DNA of 21,002 nucleotides, taken from DASUMP01 sp036277635. Its GTDB lineage: Bacteria > Actinomycetota > Acidimicrobiia > IMCC26256 > PALSA-610. The translations under genes and the position numbers were made by a program. The notes below the pieces were generated by a model. The model saw nothing but the letters and a program-made list of their open reading frames with translations, was not told the DNA's origin and searched no databases. This document shows positions 14,910 through 21,002 of the stretch, piece after piece (the first letter of the stretch is position 1; each line of letters opens with the position of its first letter). Location of the stretch: assembly GCA_036277635.1 (NCBI GenBank), contig DASUMP010000065.1, positions 1-21,002 on the forward strand. The letters run 5' to 3'.

Positions 14910-16343
14910 ATGCGGACGCTGAGGCGTTGGCGGCGATCGGTTGCTGCTGTGAGTGCAGGGATGCTCGCCGGAGCGCTCGTGTTGGTGGCCGGCGGCGGCA
15001 CCGCGTCGGCGGTCAACGTCGACTACGCCTGCACCGCATACGACCCAGCGTCGAACGGCGTGCTCGCCGAGGGCGTCGTGCTGCCGATCGAGATCACGGC
15101 TTCCGCGCCGGCGTCCGCCGACCCCGGCTCCGAGGTCACGATCACGGTGCCGCAGCGCAACCAGCCGGTGCCCGCGTCGGTCGACGTCAACGGCACCCCC
15201 TACGACGTGACCTACGTCGAGAACCTCGTCTACCGGCTCACGGTCGTCGGCGGAACGGTCGTGGCCGGATCCGCGGTCAAGACCGACCCGTTGGCGGTCG
15301 GCAGCGTGGCGGTCAGCACCACGAACAACTGGCTCCAGATGACCTACCCGCTGACCGCCGGTCGCGTGAACGGCGGTCAGTCGGTGCCGTGGCCCGCCGC
15401 GACCTTCAAGGTCACGGTCGGCGCGTCGGGCACGATGCGCACCACGACGCGCTCGGGGATCGTCGAAGTCGACACGCAGCTCACCGTGGCGGTGCTCGGC
15501 GGCGCGGTCACGGCGCGCGTGCGGTGCACCTCGCCGTTCAACACGATCACCTCGACGAGCATCGGCGGCGGCGCGACCACGACGACGGTCGCGCCGACGA
15601 CGACCACGGTGGCACCGACCACGACGACGGTCGCGCCGACGACCACCACGGTGGCACCGACCACGACGACGGTGGCGCCGACGACCACGACGACCTCGGG
15701 TCCGACGACCACGACGGTGGCACCGACGACGACGACGGTCGCACCGACGACCACGACGGTGGCACCGACGACCACGACGGTGAAGCCGACGACCACCACG
15801 ACGGTGGCGCCGACCACGACCACGACGGTCGCGCCGACCACGACCACCACCATCGTCTCGGGTCAGGACACCACCGGTCCGCTGTTCCCGTCGTCGGACT
15901 CCGTGAAGCCGTGCGACACGCTCGGCATCATCGGTGACGGGTTCGCGGCCGACGCTGCCGTCGAGGTGACGATGTCGCCTGACCCGGTGTCGCTCGACTT
16001 CCTCGCCGCCGACGCCGACGGTGCGATCTCGGGCGACGTGGTGATCCCCTGCGACACCGCGCCCGGCGACTACACGGTCGACGCCGTGGGTGACAACCCC
16101 GGTGGTGGGACCCACACGTTGTCGGCCGACATCACGGTCGAAGGCGACGAGACCACGACGACCACCAACACGGTGACGCCGCAGTCGACGACCGGCACCG
16201 GTGGTACGGGCGGCGGCGGTTCGCTGCCCCGCACGGGTGGCGACTCCCTGCCGCTCGGACTCGCCGGCTTCGTGTCGCTCGTCACCGGCCTGACGGTCCT
16301 CGGCGCACTGCGGATGCGCGAGACGCAGACCCGCCGCGTCTGA
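14910..16343 (+). CDS. Secreted LPxTG (sortase-type) surface protein with Thr-rich TTTTVAP linker
   Basis: A 477-residue exported protein. Residues 1-34 are a signal peptide (basic MRTLRRWRR, hydrophobic core, TASA cut site). An all-beta domain follows (about 35-215, with Cys41 and Cys206), then a low-complexity linker (221-315) of TTTTVAP units, then an Ig/IPT-like domain (about 318-412, with Cys335 and Cys381 and the segment GDGFAADAAVEVTMSPDPV). A second short Thr/Gly linker leads to LPRTG (439-443), a hydrophobic helix and a basic tail RMRETQTRRV. The end is a classic cell-wall sorting signal, so covalent attachment by a class E-like or related sortase is likely. ATG at 14910 is favoured over the in-frame upstream start at 14862 by GAGGGGGAG at 14896-14904 and the clean signal peptide. 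The gene is monocistronic, with a hairpin 18 bases after the stop. The function of the beta domains is unknown; adhesion or envelope architecture is inferred. Confidence 0.88.
   Translation: MRTLRRWRRSVAAVSAGMLAGALVLVAGGGTASAVNVDYACTAYDPASNGVLAEGVVLPIEITASAPASADPGSEVTITVPQRNQPVPASVDVNGTPYDVTYVENLVYRLTVVGGTVVAGSAVKTDPLAVGSVAVSTTNNWLQMTYPLTAGRVNGGQSVPWPAATFKVTVGASGTMRTTTRSGIVEVDTQLTVAVLGGAVTARVRCTSPFNTITSTSIGGGATTTTVAPTTTTVAPTTTTVAPTTTTVAPTTTTVAPTTTTTSGPTTTTVAPTTTTVAPTTTTVAPTTTTVKPTTTTTVAPTTTTTVAPTTTTTIVSGQDTTGPLFPSSDSVKPCDTLGIIGDGFAADAAVEVTMSPDPVSLDFLAADADGAISGDVVIPCDTAPGDYTVDAVGDNPGGGTHTLSADITVEGDETTTTTNTVTPQSTTGTGGTGGGGSLPRTGGDSLPLGLAGFVSLVTGLTVLGALRMRETQTRRV
15570..15854 (+). repeat. Tandem 21-base repeat encoding TTTTVAP
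   Basis: In-frame repeats of a 7-residue unit: five TTTTVAP units, one variant ending TSGP, three further units, one VKP variant, then eight-residue units with an extra Thr. Codons alternate between ACC and ACG, and GTC/GTG and GCG/GCA vary, so the DNA is less uniform than the protein. This coding microsatellite-like region may change length by slippage. Confidence 0.9.
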
Positions 16344-16361
16344 TCCACACGCACGTTCGAC

Positions 16362-16396
16362 CGATGAGGCCCCGCCCGCGTGGCGGGGCCTCATCG
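16362..16396 (+). terminator. Strong hairpin terminator after the LPxTG gene
   Basis: Perfect 15-base stem: CGATGAGGCCCCGCC (16362-16376), loop CGCGT, GGCGGGGCCTCATCG (16382-16396). There is no T-run after it, which is common for actinobacterial intrinsic terminators. It separates the LPxTG gene from the thiolase operon promoter (-10 at 16410). Confidence 0.8.
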
Positions 16397-16409
16397 CGTC
16401 GTGGTGACC

Positions 16410-16415
16410 TAGCCT
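16410..16415 (+). promoter_or_regulatory. -10 box (TAGCCT) for the thiolase/DUF35/TetR operon
   Basis: TAGCCT, identical to the boxes at 2455 and 20350, lies 31 bases before GTG 16447, leaving a short leader that contains GGGGGAG (16438-16444). It starts 13 bases after the terminator hairpin. Confidence 0.55.
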
Positions 16416-16446
16416 CCCGCCCACGCACGGCGACGACGGGGGAGCG

Positions 16447-17607
16447 GTGACGCGACGGGTGTGTGTGGTCGGGGTCGGGCTGTCCGACGGTCCGGTCACG
16501 CCGGACATGAACGGGCTCATGCTCGAAGCGCAGGCGTTCCAGCGCGCGGTCGCCGACGCCGGGCTCGCGAAGGCCGACGTCGACGGTCTCGCCTCCGCGG
16601 GATACGGCGGCATGCACGAGGTGATGCTCGCCGAGTACCTCGGGATCGCACCGCAGTGGTTGGAGTCGACATCGTGCGGCGGGTCGAGCTTCGAGCTGCA
16701 CGCGATGCACGCGTGGCGGGCGATCGAAGCGGGCGACGCCGAGACGATCGCGATCGTCTACGGCAACAACCAGCTCTCGGCGTCGGGGCGCACGCTCGGC
16801 ACCGGTGGCGGCGGCGGGCGTGGGGTCTTGCCGCACCCGATGGGCTACGAGCTGCCCACCGGACTCACCCTCGTCGGAGCGTACGCGCTCGCGGCGCAAC
16901 GGCACATGCACGAGTACGGCACGACGCCCGAGCAGCTGGCCTCCATCGCGGTGCAGGTGCGCGAGCACGCGGCGCGCAACCCGAACGCGATGTACCGCGA
17001 CCCGATCACGGTCGACGACGTGCTCGCGTCGAAGCTCGTCGCCGATCCGCTCCACAAGCTCGACTGCTGTGTCATCTCCGATGGCGGGTGCTGCATCGTG
17101 CTCACGACCGAGGAGCGCGCCCGCGACCTCCCGCACCGTCCGGTCTACGTGCGGGGCGCAGCCGCGGCGATGACGCACCACTCCGTGCACTCGATGCCCG
17201 ACCTCACCCGCAGCGCGGGCGCGGTGTGCGGACCGAAGGCGTTCGCGCAGGCCGGGATCACCCCGGCCGACGTCGACACGTTCCAGATGTACGACTCGTT
17301 CACGTACACGGTGCTCGTGTGTCTCGAAGACCTCGGGTTCGCGCCCAAGGGTGAAGGCGGCGCGTTCGCGGCCGACGGGAACCTCCGTCTCGGTGGTGCG
17401 CTCCCCACCAACACCGACGGCGGTGGCCTGTCGGCGACCCATCCCGGGATGCGGGGCCTGTTCCTGCTCTGCGAAGCGACCCGTCAGCTGCGCGGTGCGG
17501 CGGGCGACGCGCAGGTCCCCGGCGCCGAGATCGCGGTCGCGCACGGCAGCGGCGGGTGGCTCTCCACGATGGGGACCGTCGTGCTCGGCACGGAGCCGAC
17601 CCGGTGA
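16447..17607 (+). CDS. Thiolase-like (SCP-x/Ltp type) protein, possible acyl-CoA thiolase or aldolase
   Basis: A 386-residue thiolase-fold protein of the lipid-transfer/SCP-x-like group that works with DUF35 partners. The N-terminal half has RRVCVVGVGLSDG and the nucleophile region WLESTSCGGSSFELH (71-85) with Cys77. The C-terminal half has FQMYDSFTYTVL (279-290), NTDGGGLSATHPGMRG (322-337, conserved Asn and His332) and AHGSGGWLSTMGT (365-377). Cys77 sits one residue out of register with the CxxGSS form of ordinary thiolases, so classical thiolysis is uncertain. Related Ltp2 enzymes are retro-aldolases that act on steroid CoA thioesters. Start GTG at 16447 has GGGGGAG close upstream. The stop overlaps the DUF35 start by four bases (GTGA), so the two are coupled and probably form one complex. 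Confidence 0.88.
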   Translation: MTRRVCVVGVGLSDGPVTPDMNGLMLEAQAFQRAVADAGLAKADVDGLASAGYGGMHEVMLAEYLGIAPQWLESTSCGGSSFELHAMHAWRAIEAGDAETIAIVYGNNQLSASGRTLGTGGGGGRGVLPHPMGYELPTGLTLVGAYALAAQRHMHEYGTTPEQLASIAVQVREHAARNPNAMYRDPITVDDVLASKLVADPLHKLDCCVISDGGCCIVLTTEERARDLPHRPVYVRGAAAAMTHHSVHSMPDLTRSAGAVCGPKAFAQAGITPADVDTFQMYDSFTYTVLVCLEDLGFAPKGEGGAFAADGNLRLGGALPTNTDGGGLSATHPGMRGLFLLCEATRQLRGAAGDAQVPGAEIAVAHGSGGWLSTMGTVVLGTEPTR

Positions 17608-18062
17608 GCACCGCCGAGCTGAGTCCGTGGGACGAGATGCCGAAGCATCTGGGTCCGTGGCCGTCGCCGGAGGACCGCGAGTTCTGGGCCGGTGCTCGTC
17701 GCGGCGAGCTGCGCATCCAGCGGTGCGCGTCGTGCGGGCTGCACCAGCACTACGCCCGCTTGCTCTGTTCGCACTGCGGGTCGCTCGAGGTCGAGTGGAT
17801 CACCGCGAGCGGCGCGGGCACGGTGCACTCGTTCACCGTCGTACGCCAGAACGGCGTGCCTCCGTTCGCGCAGTGCGTGCCGTTCGTCGTCGCGCTCGTC
17901 GAGCTCGCCGAGCCGGGTGCTCGGATCCTCGCGGCCATGCCGACCGTCGCTCCCGACGCCGTCGCGATCGGCATGCCCGTGCGCGCCACGTTCCGCTCAG
18001 CCCACGACCCCGAGCTCGGGTTCGTCGACTTCGCCGCCGCCGACGTGGGGAGCCGTGGGTGA
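17604..18062 (+). CDS. DUF35/OB-fold zinc-ribbon protein (acyl-CoA-binding partner of thiolase)
   Basis: A 152-residue protein with the standard DUF35 layout: an N-terminal helix (SPEDREFWAGARRGELRIQRC, 21-41), a rubredoxin-like zinc ribbon with C41-x2-C44 and C55-x2-C58, then an OB-fold (about 62-145: GAGTVHSFTVVRQ, PFVVALVELAEPG, VRATF). Proteins of this family bind acyl-CoA and are needed for activity or stability of the adjacent thiolase-like subunit, as with ChsH2-DUF35 and Ltp2. It overlaps the genes on both sides by four bases (GTGA at 17604 and at 18059), so its level should follow that of its partners. Start GTG at 17604. Confidence 0.92.
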   Translation: MSTAELSPWDEMPKHLGPWPSPEDREFWAGARRGELRIQRCASCGLHQHYARLLCSHCGSLEVEWITASGAGTVHSFTVVRQNGVPPFAQCVPFVVALVELAEPGARILAAMPTVAPDAVAIGMPVRATFRSAHDPELGFVDFAAADVGSRG

Positions 18063-18709
18063 CCGACGCCGTCGAGCCCGCCGACACGCCGATCGCGCTC
18101 GACGGGCGAGCCGTCGGTCGGCGCGGCCAGAAAACGCGACGCCTCCTGCTCGACGCCACCGCGTCGTTGCTCGAGACCCACGGCGTGCGCGACCTCCGGG
18201 TCGTGGAGATCGCCCGGGCGGTCGGGACGTCGCCGGCGACCTTCTACCAGTACTTCCGCGACGTCGAGGAGGCGGTGCTCGCCCTCGCCGAGCGGGTCGG
18301 CGACGAGCTCGCACCGTTGCTCGAGCTGTTGGACGCGCCGTGGGACGACGATGCCGGACTCGACGCCGCGCGCGGTCTCGTGGCCGGGTTCCTCGAGTAC
18401 TGGGACCGCCACCGCGCGGTGCTGCGGACGCGCAACCTCGCGGCGCAGGAGGGCGACGCGCGCTTCCGCGAGGTGCGCAACCACTCCCTCGAGCCGTTCC
18501 TCGGTGGGTTCGCGACCAAGATCGCTTCCGCGCAAGCTGCGGGCTCGGTCGCCGTCGAGCTCACCCCGCGGGCCGCGGCCGCTGCGCTCGTCGCGTTGCT
18601 CGAGCGCATGGCCGCGTTCCACCACGATCTCGAGCTGCTCGGCGTCGAGCGCGACGACCTCGTCGAGACGACGGCGCGGATCGTGCACCAGACCGTGACC
18701 GGCCGGTGA
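18059..18709 (+). CDS. TetR family transcriptional regulator
   Basis: A 216-residue repressor-type protein. The N-terminal DNA-binding domain has RRLLLDATASLLETHGVRDL followed by the helix-turn-helix VVEIARAVGTSPATFYQYFRDVEEAVLAL (48-76); the C-terminal helical domain (about 80-216) should bind a ligand, probably an acyl-CoA or pathway intermediate. It is the last gene of the thiolase/DUF35 operon and overlaps the DUF35 stop by four bases, which suggests local autoregulation. The palindromes at 5254-5274 and 20327-20342 are attractive targets, though this is not proven, and neither lies next to this gene's own promoter. It converges tightly on the Ppx/GppA gene, three bases apart. Start GTG at 18059. 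Confidence 0.92.
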   Translation: MTDAVEPADTPIALDGRAVGRRGQKTRRLLLDATASLLETHGVRDLRVVEIARAVGTSPATFYQYFRDVEEAVLALAERVGDELAPLLELLDAPWDDDAGLDAARGLVAGFLEYWDRHRAVLRTRNLAAQEGDARFREVRNHSLEPFLGGFATKIASAQAAGSVAVELTPRAAAAALVALLERMAAFHHDLELLGVERDDLVETTARIVHQTVTGR

Positions 18710-18712
18710 TCG

Positions 18713-20275
18713 TCACGCGTCCGCGGGCGCGGGGTGCATCTCCGATTCGGCCACCACGATCTCGAGCTCGCGGTCGAACACCTTCTCGAACAGGTCGCGC
18801 CGGCGTCGCGCGCCCCACAGCGCGAGCTCGGGGTCGCCGCGCGCGTGGACGCGCAGCACCACGAGGTCGGGACCGGGCTCGACCGCCACCGTCTCGATCA
18901 CGGCGCGTCGACCGCGGTCGAGGCCGTCGGCGACGCGCAGGATCGCTGCGAGCTTCCGCACACGCTCACGATCGGCGGGTGCGAGGGCCGCAAAGCGCGG
19001 TTCTGACGCTTTCGGCTCGCCCTTGCGGTGGTGCCGGACGAGCGCGGCCAGCAGCTGCACTTCGTCGGGAGCGAAGCCGCGCAGGTGCCCGTGCTCGACG
19101 AGGTACGCGGCGTGGCGCTGGTGTCCCTTGCGCGACACGTGCTGACCGATGTCGTGCAGCAGTCCGGTGTACTCGAGCAGCTCGCGGTCGGCCGCGCCGA
19201 GCTCGTGCATCGCGACCGTCTGGTCGAACAGCGAGAGCGCGAGTCGCGTGACCTGCGCGGTGTGCGCCTGATCCGAGCTGCACCGACGCGCGAGGCCGGC
19301 GACCGCGGCGCGGCGAATCGCCCGCGGGTCGTCCGACCAGTCGGCGGGATCGTGCCCGCGCAGCGCGTCGAGCACGATGCCTTCGCGCAGCGCCCAGTCG
19401 CTCACGGTCAGCTCGTCGAGCGCGAACAGCTCCATCGCGACGACGAGGAACATGGAGCCGGCGGGCACGAGCTCGGCGCGCTGCTCCTCGAGGCCGGGCA
19501 GGCGGCGACGCTCGGCCGTCTTCGCGCCGAGCACGCGGTCGTGCTGCTCGCGCAGCTCGTCGAGCGTGACGCGCACCCCGTTCGTGGTCGTGGGCACCGA
19601 CCCGGTCCGGGTCGCCACCGCCATCTTCGCCAGATCGGTGATCGTCCCGCTGCTGCCGACCGCCATGCGCGGTCGCAGCGGTGCGACCGCCGCCGCGACG
19701 GGGGCGAGGGTGGTGCGGATGCGGGCTTCGAGGCGCTTGCGGTCGTGCTTGTCGAGCGGGTCGGAGCGGACGAGCTCGGCGGTCAGGCGACCCACGCCGA
19801 GCGGCTCGCTCGCCGCGTACGCGAGCCCGCCGGCGTCGCCGACCATGATCTCGGCGCTGCCGCCGCCGAGGTCGAAGCACACCGCCGGGCCGGGGTCGAG
19901 CACGATGCTCGCCCGGATCGCGGAGAAGATCAGTCGTGCCTCTTCGAGCCCGGAGATGACCTCGACGTGGACGCCCGACTCGGCCTCGATGAGGTCGACG
20001 ACCTCGCTGCCGTTGGCCGCGCTGCGGATCGCGCTCGTCGCCTTCGCGATGACTTCGACCGCACCGTCGGCTTCCGCGATGCGGCGCAGGTGCTGGACTG
20101 CCGCGACTGCTCGCTCGAGCGCGGCCGGACGGATGTGGCCGTGGGTGCTCACTTCGTCGCCGAGGCGGAGCATCTCCTTCTCGCGGGTGAGCGATTCGAA
20201 CGAGCCGTCGGGGTGGACGTCGGCGACGAGCAGGTGGAACGAGTTGCTGCCGAGGTCGAGTGCGGCGATCCGCAT
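18713..20275 (-). CDS. Ppx/GppA family phosphatase with C-terminal HD domain (exopolyphosphatase / pppGpp phosphohydrolase)
   Basis: A 520-residue protein of the ASKHA phosphatase superfamily that removes terminal phosphate from polyphosphate or pppGpp. It shows phosphate motif 1 ALDLGSNSFHLLVADV (5-20), ISGLEEARLIF (107-117, catalytic Glu111/112 region), phosphate motif 2 CFDLGGGSAEIM (133-144) and GSSGTITDLAKM (207-218). The C-terminal half carries an HD domain with LLHDIGQHVSRKGHQRHAAYLV (372-393; H374, D375) and LVRHHRKGEP (412-421). Length matches E. coli PPX rather than the shorter two-domain actinobacterial enzymes of about 310-340 residues. ATG at 20275 is preceded by a minus-strand TAACCT (20290-20285) 9 bases upstream, a leaderless-type arrangement. 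Polyphosphate versus pppGpp preference cannot be decided. Confidence 0.93.
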   Translation of the reverse strand: MRIAALDLGSNSFHLLVADVHPDGSFESLTREKEMLRLGDEVSTHGHIRPAALERAVAAVQHLRRIAEADGAVEVIAKATSAIRSAANGSEVVDLIEAESGVHVEVISGLEEARLIFSAIRASIVLDPGPAVCFDLGGGSAEIMVGDAGGLAYAASEPLGVGRLTAELVRSDPLDKHDRKRLEARIRTTLAPVAAAVAPLRPRMAVGSSGTITDLAKMAVATRTGSVPTTTNGVRVTLDELREQHDRVLGAKTAERRRLPGLEEQRAELVPAGSMFLVVAMELFALDELTVSDWALREGIVLDALRGHDPADWSDDPRAIRRAAVAGLARRCSSDQAHTAQVTRLALSLFDQTVAMHELGAADRELLEYTGLLHDIGQHVSRKGHQRHAAYLVEHGHLRGFAPDEVQLLAALVRHHRKGEPKASEPRFAALAPADRERVRKLAAILRVADGLDRGRRAVIETVAVEPGPDLVVLRVHARGDPELALWGARRRRDLFEKVFDRELEIVVAESEMHPAPADA

Positions 20276-20284
20276 GCGGAGGCG

Positions 20285-20290
20285 AGGTTA
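20285..20290 (-). promoter_or_regulatory. -10 box (TAACCT) of a likely leaderless promoter for the Ppx/GppA gene
   Basis: On the minus strand TAACCT lies 9 bases before ATG at 20275, without a ribosome site. It is divergent from the ALDH promoter; the 20327-20342 palindrome lies 37 bases upstream of it. Confidence 0.5.
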
Positions 20291-20326
20291 CCGGCGGGTC
20301 GCGGGCCGACCGGGCGCTCGGTGCGG

Positions 20327-20342
20327 CTGACACGCGTGTCAG
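20327..20342. promoter_or_regulatory. Perfect 16-base palindrome on the aldehyde dehydrogenase promoter
   Basis: CTGACACG followed directly by CGTGTCAG, a perfect two-fold site. The first six bases, CTGACA, are also a 5/6 match to the TTGACA -35 box and lie 17 bases before TAGCCT, so a bound protein would block the promoter. Its outer half-sites CTGAC and GTCAG match those at 5254-5274, with a 6-base instead of a 5-base centre. Confidence 0.7.
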
Positions 20343-20349
20343 GTGTGGC

Positions 20350-20355
20350 TAGCCT
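20350..20355 (+). promoter_or_regulatory. -10 box (TAGCCT) of the aldehyde dehydrogenase promoter
   Basis: TAGCCT with CTGACA (20327-20332) at 17-base spacing forms the best two-box promoter in the window. The leader contains GAGGGAGG (20368-20375), 7 bases before GTG 20383. Confidence 0.65.
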
Positions 20356-20382
20356 GCGCGCACCGACGAGGGAGGCGACGAC

Positions 20383-21002
20383 GTGACCGACGCGGCCGGC
20401 GAGACGAGGATGCTGATCGACGGCTCTTTGTGCGATGCGTCCGACGGTGCGACGTTCGACAACGTCAACCCGGCGACCGAGACGGTCATCGGACCGGTCG
20501 CCGACGGCGGCGCGGCCGACATGGACCGCGCGATCGCCGCGGCGCGGCGCGCGTTCGACGAGACCGACTGGGCGACGAACCGCGAGCGGCGCGTCGCGTG
20601 CCTGCAGCAGCTGCGCGACGCGCTCGACAAGCACAAGGAGGATCTGCGCCCCCAGATCGTCGCCGAGGTCGGCACCCCGATCGCGCTGACCTACGCCGTG
20701 CAACAGGACACCTGCATCGAAGACCTGCAATGGGACATCGACCAGGTCGGGCGGTACCGCTGGGAGTACGAGCTCGGCGTCCACGAGTTCTTCGGCATGC
20801 GATCGAACCGCATGGTGGTGCGCGAACCCATCGGCGTCGTCGGCGCGATCACCCCGTGGAACTTCCCGTTCATGCTGAACCTCTCGAAGCTCGGGCCCGC
20901 GCTGGCCGCCGGGTGCACCATCGTGCTCAAGCCCGCCCCCGACACGCCCTACAGCGCCACGTTCATCGGTCGCATCGTCGCCGAGGAGACCGACATCCCG
21001 CC
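20383..21002 (+). CDS. NAD(P)-dependent aldehyde dehydrogenase, partial at 3' end
   Basis: The first 206 residues of an aldehyde dehydrogenase that oxidises an aldehyde to the acid with NAD(P). Visible parts are the N-terminal oligomerisation/NAD-domain strands (MLIDGSLCDASDG, FDNVNPATETVIGPVADG), the helix AIAAARRAFDETDW, VREPIGVVGAITPWNFP (147-162) with the catalytic Asn160, and VLKPAPDTP (181-189) with the cofactor-binding Lys183. The catalytic Cys and Glu regions lie beyond the window. GTG at 20383 is chosen over ATG at 20410 because GAGGGAGG sits 7 bases before it. Its promoter overlaps a perfect palindrome, so expression is probably inducible. The ALDH could act in aldehyde removal after an aldol-type cleavage, or in an unrelated alcohol/aldehyde pathway. 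Confidence 0.93.
   Translation, partial: MTDAAGETRMLIDGSLCDASDGATFDNVNPATETVIGPVADGGAADMDRAIAAARRAFDETDWATNRERRVACLQQLRDALDKHKEDLRPQIVAEVGTPIALTYAVQQDTCIEDLQWDIDQVGRYRWEYELGVHEFFGMRSNRMVVREPIGVVGAITPWNFPFMLNLSKLGPALAAGCTIVLKPAPDTPYSATFIGRIVAEETDIP

Noticed and set aside
15570..15854. Regular short repeats that could suggest a CRISPR array
   Set aside because: The period is 21 bases, there are no unique spacers, and the reading frame stays open and encodes TTTTVAP units inside a secreted protein.
1..21002. tRNA, rRNA, insertion sequence, attachment site, phage or defence genes
   Set aside because: I saw no cloverleaf, transposase or integrase motif, terminal inverted repeat or known defence domain; base and codon use look even across the window.

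Overview
The window looks like chromosomal DNA from a GC-rich actinobacterium. I would guess an Acidimicrobiia-like lineage. This rests on the very high GC content, frequent GTG starts, the expanded set of acyl-CoA, amidohydrolase and SDR-type catabolic genes, and a secreted protein with a Thr-rich TTTTVAP linker. The taxonomy is inference; there is no rRNA or other marker gene here. The region is densely coded, with 18 protein genes, no tRNA or rRNA gene that I can see, no insertion sequence and no CRISPR. No gene-free stretch exceeds 300 bases; the longest is 14647-14909.

Layout. Positions 1-2409 (minus strand) hold a small membrane-anchored unknown, an SDR oxidoreductase and the 5' part of a glutamine-synthetase-family gamma-glutamyl ligase that runs off the left edge. 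A secreted lipoprotein alpha/beta-hydrolase (2469-3986, plus) follows. An amidohydrolase (4012-5235, minus) is divergent from a tandem pair of acyl-CoA dehydrogenases (5290-7346, plus), with a palindromic operator candidate between them. A 3xPAS-GGDEF-EAL protein (7355-9868, minus) is divergent from an acyl-CoA synthetase (9973-11577). Next come a zinc-ribbon membrane protein (11645-12580, plus) and a two-gene minus-strand unit of a second amidohydrolase and a methyltransferase (12564-14646). A sortase-type LPxTG surface protein (14910-16343) ends at a strong hairpin. A translationally coupled thiolase-like/DUF35/TetR operon (16447-18709) converges on a Ppx/GppA phosphatase with an HD domain (18713-20275). 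The window closes with the 5' part of an aldehyde dehydrogenase (20383 onward).

Functional picture. The metabolic genes fit catabolism of CoA-activated, probably lipid, terpenoid or steroid-like, acids: CoA ligase, heteromeric dehydrogenase pair, thiolase/aldolase-like enzyme with its DUF35 partner, SDR and ALDH. They are scattered on both strands rather than forming one operon. The SDR/glutamine-synthetase pair instead suggests gamma-glutamylation of an amine such as a polyamine or ethanolamine. Regulation is the more original part. Several plus- and minus-strand genes have a TANNNT -10 box ending 8-9 nt before the start codon, which implies leaderless transcripts. Two divergent intergenic regions carry related CTGAC...GTCAG palindromes placed on promoters, and these could be targets of one TetR-like repressor. 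I found no clear defence system, mobile element or biosynthetic cluster.
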